Origin: Parasponia andersonii | Lineage: Eukaryota > Streptophyta > Magnoliopsida > Rosales > Cannabaceae | DNA: 64,000 bases | Direction of reading: 5' to 3' | Assembly (NCBI GenBank): GCA_002914805.1 | Contig: JXTB01000297.1 | Coordinates: 335,427-399,426 of the forward strand | Shown here: piece by piece, positions 1-13,060 of the stretch | How the letters are laid out: each line of letters begins with the position of its first letter | How positions within the stretch are numbered: position 1 is the first letter of the stretch | Notes under the pieces: model-generated | What the model was told of the DNA's origin: nothing | Seen by the model: the letters and a program-made list of their open reading frames with translations, nothing else | Databases searched by the model: none | Made by a program: the position numbers and the translations under genes

Positions 1-1153
1 TAAATAGTCTCATTTGTTACAATCAATTTGTCAATCAACCAAGTATAACATATGGCAAAATAATATCAACACAAATAATAAACTCAACCAATCCCACACA
101 ATTATAACATCATCATATCACCACAATATACAATTTCCTATATGATATCATATCTTTTCTAGTTTAAATTTTTGAAAATAATAAGATAAAACCAATGTGA
201 GAGTGACATGCATAAGCCAATAAAAGAAAAAAATTTGAGAAAACATACCTCAGTTTGCTCAGTTTGCTAATTCACAAGTAATCTAAGTACTTTACTTCTA
301 CTAAAACCTATACACAAATTAAAATGATAAATAAAATTAAACATCTATAATCCATAATACTTTAAATTAAACATTGAATATGTAAATTTCTAAAAAAATT
401 ATACAATATTCAATTAAAATTGCATAAATTTGGATTAATTGACACTAAGGATGGAAATTAAAAGCATAACCTAATATATGATTTCTAGTAAATAAACATG
501 AAATTGGTATAAATTCATATAACACACCTTCAATTTGAAACTTTTTACAACTAAATGAACTCACATTTCACCTAAAATAAAAAAAAAATAGCAACAAAAT
601 AATAACAAATTCGGATTAATTTGCTCTTAAATAACAAAACATACCCAAAAATAAGATTTCTACTAAATAAATAGTCTAACTCGGCATTACAAGAGTAAAG
701 ATTATCAATGCATGCTCAAAATATTCACATTTGATAAATTAGGGTTCCAAATATAAACTCTTTCAAATATAACCTAAAACATGAAATTTCTACAAAATAA
801 TTGGTCAAAATCATGGTTCAGACAATGGGTAATCTAATTTTAGTGACAAAAACGAGTTTAAAAGCTTAAACATACCTTGTTTACCAGAAAAAATGGTGAA
901 AATAGTGGAAGGGGGAGACTGGCCGCAGCTGGAAGTGAAGAGGGAAAAAGGTGAGAAACTTAAGAGGGAAATGACATGGCCTCATTTTTTTGGGTCTGTG
1001 AAAGTTAAATACCACGGTGCTTTTTAGGTGCCGTGGTAGATGTGTATCACACCGTTAAAGATTCTATACCACAATGCTTTTTAGGCACCGTGGTATTTTC
1101 CCGTTTATCACGGCGCTTGTTAAGCACCATGATAGTACACATTTTTAGTAGTG
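1..1153 (-). mobile_element. CACTA (En/Spm) transposon, one terminus; the rest lies left of the window
   Basis: Read on the minus strand, the sequence ending at 1153 begins CACTACTAAAAATGTGTAC, the signature terminus of plant CACTA elements. Behind it lie subterminal repeats, as expected for this superfamily. The sequence at 1154 resumes in the middle of a copia RNase H domain, so the element apparently inserted there; TAT at 1154-1156 would be the 3-bp target duplication. No transposase ORF is visible in the included 1.15 kb, which is AT-rich. The opposite terminus is outside the window, so autonomy cannot be judged. Confidence 0.7.
1010..1140. repeat. CACTA subterminal repeats
   Basis: Three or four imperfect copies, direct and inverted, of a motif close to ACCACGGTGCCTAAAAAGC occur near 1011-1040, 1067-1095 and 1110-1132. 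Clustered subterminal copies of a short motif are transposase-binding sites in CACTA elements; that role here is inferred. Confidence 0.6.
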
Positions 1154-1692
1154 TATCTTCGGAGAACTAAAAATCATATGCTTATATATTCTGGAAAAGA
1201 TCTTACACATGTTAGATATACTGATTCAGATTTTCAATCTGATAAAGATTCTAGAAGATCAACCTCTGGTTCAATCTTTACCCTTATTAGTGGAGCCATT
1301 ATATGGAGGAGTATCAAGTAATCTTGTATTGCGGATTCAACCATGGAGGCCGAATATGTGGCCGTTCTGAAATAGCTAAGGAGGCAGTCTAGCTTCGTAA
1401 TTTCTTTTCGGATCTTGAGGTAGTACCTGGAGCACAGCAACCTATGACACTTTACTGTGATAACAGTGGAGCAGTTGCTAACTCCAGAGAGCTCATAAGC
1501 CACAAGAGGGGAAACCATATAGAGAAGAAATATCATGTACTCAGAGAAATTATTCAAAAAGGAGACGTGATAGTGAGTAAGATAGCGTCTGTAGAGAACC
1601 TTGCTGATCCTTTTACCAAATCTTTAATTACCAAAGTATTTGAGGACCACCTAGAAGGCATAGGACTACGTGATAAGTCACATCTACTTTAA
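1154..1692 (+). pseudogene. Copia retrotransposon pol remnant (RNase H, C-terminal part)
   Basis: Conceptual translation gives the end of a Ty1/copia polyprotein: YTDSDF (first RNase H aspartate), STSGSIF, ADSTMEAEY (second acidic residue), LYCDNSGAVA (third), then LADPFTKSL and a stop at 1692. Stops are present near 1318 and 1392, so it is dead. Everything upstream (gag, protease, integrase, reverse transcriptase) is cut off by the CACTA terminus at 1153. A polypurine tract and the 3' LTR follow directly, so this is the 3' end of a plus-strand element. Only the last 82 codons (1444-1692) form an open frame. Confidence 0.85.
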
Positions 1693-1693
1693 A

Positions 1694-1708
1694 GGCTAAG
1701 TGGGAGAT
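1694..1708 (+). other. Polypurine tract of the first copia element
   Basis: GGCTAAGTGGGAGAT directly precedes the LTR start TGTTAG, the usual position of the plus-strand DNA primer in copia elements. Confidence 0.7.
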
Positions 1709-3351
1709 TGTTAGAATAATGTCCTATAAAGCAGTTTATTATTTAGACATTATAAATAATATTTATTGGATTATTTAGTATCTATTTGTTATTAACAAAA
1801 TCCATATTATGAATTTCCATTTCATTTATATCCCATTGAAATACATGTGATGTGTATGTTTAGCTTATGCAAACATCTAAAATATTCCAAGACATGAAAT
1901 GAGTAATAAAGAATTATTTGTATGATGAGTTCATATATGGGAGACATTGTATTCTTTATTTTATTATGTCTAAATTAAATTGTTCGCATTCTGTATATTG
2001 AAGATGAAATACTTTACTATGCCATAGAATGTAGTGTTGCCTATTTAATTAATGAAGTCTCTAATTATTAAAATGAGTCTTCGGATAGAAACACTAGTGT
2101 ATTATAAGAAAGTTATAACAACATCGAGCAAGCCCTAGTGAATTAGAATTTGAGGTTAAGTGCCGTAACTTAAATTTCTAATTTTACTAATCTAGCACTA
2201 TTGTAGAAGACCTTAATCCTAGTGATTAACGAACTTACTTTCATGTGTTTTGTCTTTTTGAGTTACTAAAGGACTAGTTCCGATTTATGGTTCGAACTCC
2301 GATATCTTGGAAGATAAGGTATATGAAATGTGTAGAACATTTTTCATGATGGACACCATACACATGATCTCACTTTGAGTTTTTTCAAGTACTTGGATAA
2401 TATAAACCAAGACCTCGGTATTCACTATGTGAATTTGACTGTATTGGTATAAGTAGATACAAACACCATAGACAACTATTATCCTTTAGATGAAAAATAG
2501 CAACTCAAAGATAAATATGTACTAGAGGGGTAATACGGTAATTTAATCCTACTAGTATGGCATTGCATCGGGGGTATGTCTGCAGGTATAATATATGCTA
2601 AATGAATCAAACTAATTAATTGTTAATAAGTTTCACAGAAAATAAATGAAATTAAGTCCAAAAGTTCAATATTGAGCCTATAGTGGTGTGCCCCAACATT
2701 GGTGGACAATGTCCAATCATAATGAAGACTTAATTATAATAATAGGTATATGGTTTATTGGAGCTTAAGCTTTATGGATCCATCTGGTCCTCTATCTAGC
2801 TCAAATTAAAATCCAATAGTTATTTGATGATCAGTTGAGGCCAATTAGCCCAATAAGCCCATTAGGGTTTACTAATCTCTCTATAGTTAAGAGAAAAGTT
2901 CTCTAGCAACCATATATAAGTGTTACACATGAAACATTCCCTAAGAGAAGAGAGTGTCACACGCATAACAGAGAGAGAGCAGAAAAAATCAGGCACCACT
3001 AGAGATTCACTGTCCTTGTTGTTTCAGCCATTTCGGAGAAATCGGTTCGAGGAGATTGTCTTCTTGTTCATCTCTGGATCTCTTTGTTGGGAATCATGAA
3101 GGTAACCACCCACCGGATCAATCAAACGGCTTTTGACAATAGACAGGAAGACGAGAAGGTTGTGGAGCAAATTTGGGTATTGTTCTTATCTAGATCAAGA
3201 GTTAATTTATGTTAGATCACTATCCGAAATGTTTTGTAAAAGGCAAAATTTTAAACGACCAATTCCACTGCGTTTTTTAATTTTATAAAACTATGGTGTT
3301 CTTGAAAATGATTGTATGAAAATATTTTCCGGAAATTTATTCCAGCTAACA
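1709..3351 (+). mobile_element. Copia 3' LTR (about 1.64 kb)
   Basis: Begins TGTTAGAATAATG right after the polypurine tract and ends TTCCAGCTAACA, giving TGTTAG...CTAACA as inverted ends. A TATA-like CATATATAAG lies near 2910 and a GA-rich transcribed-leader-like stretch near 2950-2990. The segment 1709-2855 is repeated in reverse orientation immediately downstream. Confidence 0.8.
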
Positions 3352-4483
3352 CTAGCAAATTGAACATCAAATAACTATTGGTCTTTAATTTGAACTAGAC
3401 ATGGGACCAGATGGATTCATAAAGCCCAAGCTCCAATAGACCATATACCCACTATCATAATTGACTCTTAATTATGATTGAGCATCGTCCATTAATATTG
3501 GGGCACACCACTATAGGCCCAATATTGAACTCTTGGACTAAATGTCATTTATTTTCTATGAAGCTTATTAATAATTAATTAGCTTGATCTACTTAGCATA
3601 TACTATACCTGTAGACATACCCCCAATGCAATGCCGTACTAGTATAGTGAAATTATCGTATTACCCCTCTAGTACATATTTACATTTGAGTTGTCATTTT
3701 TCATCTAATGGATAATAGTTGTCTATGGTGTTTGAATCTGCTTATACCAATACAGTCAAATTCACATAGTGAATACCGGGGCCGTAGTTTATATTATTCA
3801 AGTACTTAAAAAAACTCAAAGTGACATCATATGCATGGTGTCCATCATGAAAAATGTTCTACACATTTCATACACCTTATCTTCCAAGATACAGGAGTTC
3901 GAACTATAAATCGGAACTAGACCTTTAGTAATTCCAAAAGACAAAACACATAAAAGTAAGTTTATTAATCACTAGGATTAAGGTCTTCTACAATAGTGCT
4001 AGATTAGTAAAATTAGAAATTTTAGTTACGACACTTAACCTCAAATTCTAATTCACTAGGTCATGCTCGATACTGTTATAACTTTCTTATAACACACTAG
4101 TGTTTCTATCCAAAGACTCACTTCGATAATTAGAGACTTCATTAATCAAATAGACAACACTACATTCTATGACATAGTAAAGTATTCCATCTTTATATGC
4201 AGAATGCGAACAATTTAATTTAGATATAATGAAATAAAGAATATAATATCTCCCACATATGATCTCATCATACGAATAATTCTTTATTACTCATTTCATG
4301 TCTTAGAATCTTTTAGATGTTTATATAAGATAAACATATACATCACATGTATATCAATAAGACATAAATGAAATAGAAATTCATAACATGGGATTTATTA
4401 ATAACAAATAGATACTAAATAATCCAACAAATATTGTTTATAATGTCTAAATAATAAACTATTTATAGGGCATTATTTCAACA
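3352..4483 (-). mobile_element. Inverted, truncated copia LTR of the same family
   Basis: This is the reverse complement of about 1709-2855 with scattered substitutions; for example ACCCCTCTAGTACATATTT near 3664 mirrors the forward copy near 2520. It ends ATTTCAACA at 4483, the mirror of the LTR start TGTTAGAAT. Homology runs right up to the end of the forward LTR at 3351. The simplest reading is that the forward copia element inserted into this older reverse LTR, whose remaining part would lie left of the window. Confidence 0.75.
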
Positions 4484-5800
4484 CTGATGTGAGCATCGTA
4501 AATATATGAATGTATGCAAATGTTATATGAATGATAGAATAAGGATATGCACCATTTCCACAAAATCTCAAAATAATCCATGTTGCGTTCTTTAATCAAA
4601 CAACATTTAGTCCTCAAATCGAATTAGATTTTCTAAGAATTTCGTTATTATAACAGCTATTTTTGATCAAAATCCAAAAAATCCAATTTCCTGCAGAAAA
4701 CATTTTCAAACAGTATATATAACAAGTCAACTAGTGTGACGTGTCTCCCAGGCAGTTTATATCTCAAATCAGGTTAAAAATGGACATAAACATAATTTTT
4801 TATAAATTATTTCACAAAATTCAATATTTATTGAAAATATGTAAAATTCATAAATTAAATTAATTTTTGAATCAAGTAATCGAATCTCTACCTCAATCAA
4901 GCGTCCAACTAGCATTACAAAACTATGAAGAAAGTTTGGCATCGTTTGGGTGTTGTTTGGAATAGTAGATGTTGTTTTCGAATCTATAGTTCCTTGGTTT
5001 GAAAACTTGATTTTCAAATGGAGCTTCAAATCATGAAACAGACTTCACCACTGAATTCAGAGTACCCGAAAACCCTACATTAGACATATAATTTGTCAAA
5101 TTTAGACGCGGGCCTTACGGCATGCAAATCGAGGCAAATATGAGTCATCTGATTTCGTTTTTCAGGCCCACTTTAGAACATTATCAATATATATCTCATT
5201 TTCACTATTTTCAATGTAGATTCAAAAAATGATATTGGTTTTAAAATCTAACGGTCTGATCAAAAAATCAATTTATAACTATTTACGCATACTGTCCAAC
5301 GAAATTAAAATCAAACGAAGCAAAATTAAGAACGAGGTACCTACCACCAGATTACCCGTGAGGAGACAAGTCCACGGTGACCAGTTTCACGGCGAATGGT
5401 AGCCGAAATCGGCAGCTCCGGCAGCGAGCTTCGACGATGACCGGAGGAGAAGCGGTAGCGGCTGGCCTGAAAGAGCGTCACGGGGGCCTCGTGGGAGAAG
5501 AAAGAAAATAAGGGGGATTTAAAGGCAATTTCCAAACTGTATCATAACGTATCAATTTCTGGTTAATTGGGTACTGTTTTGCTTATTTGCACTTGGACCT
5601 AATTTTTTGAAAATCTTCTCAAAAACACCCTTGAATAATTATATTTTGATCTCAATTTTTAAACTTTTCTTACATTTTCGCCCAAATGAACCTAAACCAA
5701 TTCCGTCTAAATTCATCCAAAAATTTAAATTTTTTTTTATATATCGAGTCAAAAGACCAATTTATCCTTACAATTTTTAAGGGATTTCACAATAATATAG
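4484..5800 (-). mobile_element. LTR-like repeat (minus strand), probably gypsy-type, truncated
   Basis: On the minus strand an AT-rich stretch leads into a GC-rich block (5340-5520) and then a motif around GGTACTCTGAATTCAGTG near 5060. The same order and motif occur on the plus strand at 37620-38530, so the two blocks look like members of one repeat family. The inverted copia LTR interrupts it at 4483. The 64-codon frame at 5341-5535 lies in the GC-rich block and has no recognisable protein. Assignment to an LTR is inference from architecture. Confidence 0.4.
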
Positions 5801-8800
5801 TATCCAACACCACATGATGGATTGTTGTCTGTCTAATTATAGTTACACCACTTTAAGTGAGAGTATTTTTATAGGACCTAATATATTCATTAAGATTACC
5901 TGGTAATAAAGTGACACATCATTATGATTCTGGGGAGCATTAATATCACATAGCATTGTTCTAATTTTTTTTCTTCTTAAGTTAGTTCTTTTATTTTTTT
6001 TTTTCAAATTTCCCCACTTGGTTTTTCATTATTTTTTTATTTTAATTATATATTTATTTGTTTTTTCACTTTTCCACCATCTATATTCTACTTTGGGGAT
6101 TAATTAGCAAGTTCCTTCTTTTTTCCTCTCTATCAAAATCTAGCTTCCATTATATTTCTTATCTCCACCTTTTCTTTCATTTCGTATTCTCCTTAATTTT
6201 TGTCAAAAACGTTTCTACTCCCCAATAATTTCTAGTTTCAATAAACAACAGTTACCATATTGAAATTTACAATAATAAATTTATAATGACTAACTATTGT
6301 TTGTGAGTTTTTTTGAGAGACTATATTTGTCTATGAAATCTTTCTTTATAGGGAAATATTGTTTATGAAACCTTACTTCTAAGTTTGATCTCAAAAAAAA
6401 AAAAAAAACAAAAAAATACAATAATATTAAAAAAAAGAAAAGAAAAGAAATCTTGCTTCTTAATTTTTGATTCGTATTGAATAGAATATTATTAACAAGC
6501 ATTTAGTTTTCCTTTTTTTTTAATTAATACAAAATTTTTATTACGGCCGAAACAAAATCACATATCACAGATTCGTCTCTAAGTTCATATGATATATGAT
6601 ATAGTGAATCCAATACACATATACTGGAGGGAACTCATATAGTCATATATTCAGTAATTTTATTAAAGAATTTGAAAGCTGACAGTTACTTAAAGGTCCC
6701 AAAATTTGACCGATTTCACTAAGAGTCCTTTTATCAAATCAATAAATTTGTTACAAATGTGTTGGGGATTTTGATGTCACTAGAAGTTTTAGAGACCTTT
6801 GAAATGTGACTATATAATATATGTTTCTAGTTATATTTAGAATATGTTACTAAATTGTATTAATGACACTTCCAAAAATCACTAAAGTATCAAATCTAAT
6901 AAATAAATCCATTAAAAAATCTAATAAATAAATCTTTCAACAAAAATCTAATAAATAAAAGTATTCTTTAAAGTGTCAAATAATTTTTATTACAGTATGA
7001 AAATGCTTCTAAACCATATCATTGACATTTGCATAAATGTTATATAAACTGTTTTGTTTTTTTAAACAAAAAATAAATAAATCGTGTCATGACAAAATGC
7101 CATCAAATTGTATTAATTAATTAAAAAAAATTATGTTACTAATTTTATCTTTCGTGCTTTTCATAGATTTTCTTTTTCGTATAAATAATTTAAGAATAAC
7201 TAGAATTACCAAATAAAAACAACAATAAATATAGTTGATAATTAAAATTAAAAAAACATAGCAATTAACGTTTCGTTGGGGGAGAGAAAAAACAACTCTG
7301 ATACGTTATGTACACAAACTACATAAAAGCCAATGAAAAATAAAATATTTACATGAATATATGTCATTACAAATATATATATATATATGCATATAATGAT
7401 TTCAATCACTCGGGTAGTTTTGTATATGATTCCCGTGAAATTTTTACAAATTATACTAAAACTAATTTATAAGATTTAATTGTATATGATGTAATAAAAG
7501 AGAAAATGAAATGAATCTTAATCAAACTCACATTTTCACGAAGAAAAGAAAAATGTCATTCAATGAATAAAATAAGTTTTGCGCTTACTCTAACGACCTT
7601 TTTGCAAGCCTCTGTTTGGCCTTTGTATCCTATAGATTTCTGGCTCTTATACAGACATTATTCATTTTTATTGTTATCTCTTTTGAGTCCATATTCTTTA
7701 AGTTTTTCTTTCACTTTCCTAGACGTTCAAGTTTTTTTTTGGTAATGAGATGTTCAAGCTTTGAAATTCTAAAAATTAGTACCAGAGCTACAAGGGCTTA
7801 AGAATTCCTTTGAGTGGAGTTCTAAGGTTCGTATCTCTGGAGGCATAAAAAAAAATAGATTCAAAAAATATAGGTCCAGAGAAATAACTGTATGAATGAG
7901 TAAAAACATCGGATATAAAAGCCACAAGGACCAAATAGAGACTCAAAGCTGGGATGTTACCCTTGTTTTTTCAACTTAGTTGCAAATATTATAGGCAAAG
8001 TAATGCTCCAACAACTTGATCAATTGTCTTAAACTATTGTTATGATCCAATGAGCTGCATGTTAGGCTTAACATGGGATTGAATAATTAATAACTTCATA
8101 AAGAAAATCCAAGCTATGCTCTACCAATATTTTTTGATGGATCTTTATTAAGGAGACGAATAGCAATTAATTTAGATTCATTAGTTCTTATGTTGCCAAT
8201 GTATAGTAAAAAGAATCCTAATAACCTTATGAAGTACTGATATGTTTATGCAGGTGCCAGTAAAAATCACTATGATTCTATCATTTTAGGTGAATGTTGC
8301 CAAATAAAAAAGTAATGTTTTTCGTGTAGTGATAGCGTCAGTTAACTATAGAATTGAGTGTGTTTCCTACAACAAAGCCCTAATTAAGTGAGGATGGTCA
8401 AGTTTTCTAGTTAGAATAAAGGAAGCAAATAAACTAGATAACTACTATTAGATGCTAAGACCGGATAATCCCATCAAATATAGATAATCCTCTACTTAAT
8501 ATCAAAATTGAATCTGATTAGTAATCACAACAACCTCAAGGTTTAAGGTACAAATCCTCTACGTTAACCTAAATGAAAAAATGTAGAATATGGCTTTATA
8601 TGATAAGTGTCTCAATTTTGGATGACTTCGCTGTATATTTAGAATAAAATGCGCTTGTGTTGCTAGCTTGCACTAGTCATGACTCATGTCGGCCTCAGCC
8701 TTTTGGTGAGAGTTAGTGATATAATCGGCCAACGGATTTAAGGGTTTGGCTGGTCAGTGCTTACACGTCCCATCCAATCAAATAAATATTTGGGTTTCAT

Positions 8801-11800
8801 TTTTGTAACCCGAAATCTAACCATTAATGAAGGAAATTAATTTCCTTTGGAAACCAACCAAAAATACTTTTGGTATCCGGGATTATTGTTTTGTTTTTCA
8901 AAAGAAAAGTGCCGAAAGGCCAAAAAGTTTGGGGTTTGGGGCTTTCCGCGTTATTTTTTTGAGCTTTTTATGTAAAAAAATATATATATATATATCCAAA
9001 ATAAATTTTAATTAACTAAAATAATATCTATATATAAATAAAAAAATATATATTAAATTAGTGCTTATTATATATTAAATACTAAATAACAATAATTATT
9101 TTGTTTGGTCAACTAAGATTGCATTGACTGGATTAGAACTAACACTCCAACCAAATATTGAATAGTCGAATTACCTCCAATCCGAGTTATGTTAGCATTT
9201 TTTTTTTTTTTCGTTCTTCAGATTATTCAGTTGTCTGGGTTGCCGGGTTTTCTTCTCAGCCCTATTGGACAAGAATAAAGACGGTGACATATATAGATTT
9301 AGGCGCTATATTATCTTTGGTAATATAGGGGTTTTAACAATGCGATTTTGATTGGTTTTACCCTTTATTTTGCAAGCCACACTGCACAGGCAGCTTATGT
9401 ATGCCAATTATCAACCCGTGCAATTTAAAATGATTAGGAGAAACCAAAACAAATACCACCCTAGTTTGTGGTACAGGATGGTTCTATTACCATTATTTGA
9501 GTAATAGGTTAGACTTGAGCTTGACAAGTAGTGTCTTAAGTTTGATAAATTTTACTGATTGAAATTTTAGCATTAGTTTACTTATATAACAATTATTGTT
9601 TCATAGGAAAAAAATCAAAATACATGTCAATTATGAAAATATGATCTGATGAAATTAATACTATTGAGTCAAAAGTCGAAAAAAAATAACATCGCAGTGT
9701 GTCGGTATTTTTAACATTCATAAGTATATGTATAAATATATCTTATGTTTACTATTTAAATGGACCCATGAATGTATCTTTGAAAAGAGGAAAGAGGGGG
9801 GCGGGGGGGGAACTATTAATTATGTTATTTTATTAATACATCTTTGAAATTATGAGACAAATAGAGAAGAAAAAATGAATTAAGGCGCAGTAAAACAAAA
9901 GTTTGAATGATGTATGGTGCAGTACTGGTCCGTGACAATTCTCTCGCTATGCACAAACGTAAGTTGGTCACGTGAGGGAACATCAACTCTCTCAAGTGAC
10001 ACCTCCCATGCATCGAAAAGTCAGAACTGCCCTTTCTCGTCAAGCACCGTCATTATCCCTTTCTGAATTTTCGGCGGCAGATGACTAGCATTTACATAAT
10101 AGCAAACATTCGTCGAGGGCATCTTTGACCTTTTAAACAGTCATTAGAATTGCTGTATATTGTTATAAGGCCAAGTCCAAACAAAGAAGAAAAATCAAGC
10201 TATAAATAATTGTTGGTCTGACGAGGCGTAAGTGAGAGAGAATAAGAGACATTACACACATACCGAAATAAGATGATCATCATAATATTCATGCCTAACA
10301 TAGTCAAAAGATAGAGCTGAAACATTAAGTCAATTGGCGTAATAAAGGGAAGAAAAGATCTGAGATATCTTATCAGATTTGTATGATCAACAATGATGGC
10401 GCTAATTCTGTGACTGTAATAATTTTTTATATTTCGTGTTTGTGTGTAATATATACGTATACACACATATATAAGAAGACCAAGGACGTAAAGGAGTAAT
10501 GTTTTCTGCAATTTGGAGCTGCTGCTGCTGCTGATGATGATCAGTACTGTATGTAGCTGATCCACTGTTGTTGGCTTGTTTGGTAGAACGGATTTGTGGA
10601 GGGATACATGGGGGTGGGGGGAAAGAACATACGGGAGAGCTACAATTTTGTATTTAGGAGGAGAGATAGAAGGAGGGAGAGGAGAAGTAGAGAAACCTTC
10701 TCTCTCTAAGTTCACAAAATTTCATATAGAAAATTAAAAAGAAAAAAAACAAACAAATTTACTAAAATCAAGTCAATTAATTTTAAAAATAAAATAAAAT
10801 AAATAATATATTAATTTTATAACTAAATACTCTTCATCCTCCTTATTCTACAAATTCAAAAGATTATTATTCTATTCTCTCTACTCTTTCTTTCGTATTC
10901 TCCTTTTCTCTTACATTGTTTATCTTTCCTACTCTTCTTCCCTCTTACCAAACCTGCCCTAAACTAAGGCTGCGGATGACAATGCGTACGTACGGTGGCG
11001 CCATTCGTTTTGCCATTTGCTTATTCCTTCTTTGTCTACATAACTTATCCAACCACCTAGCTATGTCGTTTCTCACCAATTTTTTTTTTTTTTTTACTCT
11101 TCTCTAAATTCCAAATATAGACTTCCATCCAATGAATCAAACCCTTCCCAATTTCAAAATCTCACTCTAAAATATCTTCGGTATGCATGAGAGCCATATT
11201 TAAAGAATCCGTATGATACATATCCATATGTTCATATTTGTTATGATGAATTATGTGTAATACATATGTATATGAATTGTGTTAGCATCAGACACGTTTA
11301 GTTATTCAAGAATGATTTTCATATATACATGAAATAAGAGAAGAAACTATAGCATATGTAGTTAAGAGGTAGTTAAGTTAGAATTCGGATAAATTTCAAT
11401 AAATTTTTGTGATGTATTATTGGTAAATACAATTTTACTGTGTGGCTCTGTTATACCTAATGTTGTACGAGAAAAGAAAGAAACCATTAGTCTCTAGTCT
11501 ATCAAAAACGGTAAATTTGTCTGGTAATAGTACTATTAATATAACACTTATTGAAGTCCATAACATTATGGGTAACAGAAATAAAATGATAAGTTAACAA
11601 AGAAGTAGGAAGTACCACAGCTCGTAAGGTGGCTGGATTAGATTATCTTATCATATCCCGTTTCTTAACTGGTTTCTCCAATTTCAAAAAACTGACCAAC
11701 CCCTTTCTTTAAACATCTTTCAATTTTGTTAAAGAACATCCTTTTTGGCACTGTATAATGTCCACAAACAGGGAGAATTAAACATCACCCAGATTCATTA

Positions 11801-12790
11801 CTTTTTTCTCATAATGTCTATATGGATGAAGCCTTTGGTGTTTAGCTTCAGACTTATTTGGACCCAATTTTTGTACAATTTTCTGGGAAGATAATCAAAT
11901 CTGGTACTCACTAGTCACTAGCTAGTAGCCCATAAAGAAATAAAAAACAAAGGAAATAGTAAGAAAAGAGAAGATATTATGGGTAAAACAGTCATTCTCG
12001 TTTCATTTTTTATTTTTATTAAAGCCCTAATCCCACTTGCGCCATTCTTTTTACCGTTTTCCACCGAGAACTGAGAAAAGTCACTGTTTCTTGTCTTGTC
12101 ATTTAGCACTTAGCACAGTTTTAGAGAGAAGAGAGAGAGAGAGACTGAGCCAACAACTCGACCATTCATAGAGAACCATATGGTTAGGGTTTTAGGGTTT
12201 TGGGGAAATGGGCTCTTAATAAGGACAACCCCCTCTCATTTACATATTTACTGATCAGCATCATAATTGGAAAAACGAAAAACTTTTCCTTGGGTTGTTA
12301 GTGTTACTTCTTTGTAAAAAAAAAAATAAAAGAATTGTCATTTCCTGTTAATTTTGTTCACATTTTTTTTGGTCAAAATTACCCTTCTAGACAAAAAAGT
12401 AAAAACCTTCATTTTTTTTTTTCTAAAAAGATAATCCTCTAATTGGTGAAAAGACACAGATATTCTGATATAAAGTATTATATGATAATTTAATGATGAC
12501 TACGTTGTGTAATAAGTACTATTACGTGACAAAACTTTAGCAAAATAATTTCACATATTATGTGTAGTATATAACAGTGGAATATTTGTTTATTAAGAAA
12601 TTTTTTCAGAAAAAATAATGGGTTTTAGTTTACAAGGGGAGAAAAAATGTTATTTGCCAAAAAGAACGCTAATTATTGTCTGGACTCGTTTTCAGACCCA
12701 TTTTGACATATTGGAAGGAAAATTAAGGATATAAAAAAAAAAGGAAAAAATTACATAAAGTGAGAGTACTAGTACACCACGCCACCTCTA
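5801..12790. other. AT-rich intergenic region, no gene supported
   Basis: About 7 kb of AT-rich DNA with homopolymer runs and short TA microsatellites (near 7374-7389 and 8979-8996). Open frames are short, with no conserved motif or splice pattern that I recognise. Near 12190-12205 there are TTAGGGTTT repeats (telo-box-like) after a GA-rich stretch, of the kind seen in plant promoters, but no convincing reading frame follows. Confidence 0.5.
10200..10715 (-). other. Unassigned 171-codon open frame, doubtful as a gene
   Basis: A single open frame from 10715 to 10200. Its product has a proline/serine-rich N-terminal third, a six-serine run from a trinucleotide repeat near 10518-10535, and a hydrophobic C-terminal half rich in Leu, Ile and Tyr. 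I recognise no family. The minus-strand sequence upstream (10640-10705) is pyrimidine-rich, like some plant 5' leaders, so a transcript is possible. The codon content looks like translated AT-rich spacer rather than a selected protein. It could be chance, a non-coding RNA locus or a lineage-specific gene. Confidence 0.15.
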
Positions 12791-12883
12791 AATGAGGACA
12801 GCTCCTCTCTCTCTCTCTCCCTCTCTTTCTTTGTAATTTCATTGGTGACAGTAATACTACTACTAGTATCGGCTGCCAGGCGC

Positions 12884-12919
<36 letters not shown>

Positions 12920-12992
12920 GTCCAAAGCTCTCTCTCCCTATGTTAATGGCTGCTCCACCGATATCTTCTTGAATCATCACCATAATTTACAC

Positions 12993-13032
<40 letters not shown>

Positions 13033-13060
13033 AAATTAAAGCATTGTAGAAAACAAAAAT
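12791..13060 (+). promoter_or_regulatory. PLATZ promoter-proximal/5' leader region with CT microsatellites
   Basis: Three CT blocks lie just upstream of the PLATZ start: about 12806-12835 (interrupted), 12887-12916 and 12996-13026. CT/GA stretches at this position are common in dicot 5' leaders and can bind GAGA-binding BBR/BPC factors; that role is inferred. No ATG lies between the last CT block and the proposed start at 13061. Confidence 0.4.

Noticed and set aside
6290-6502. 70-codon Phe/Leu-rich frame as a membrane peptide
   Set aside because: The hydrophobic run is an antisense reading of A-rich homopolymers.
10500-10620. Possible microRNA precursor around the GCT repeat
   Set aside because: No foldback of convincing length and no match to conserved plant microRNAs that I could recall when reading both strands.
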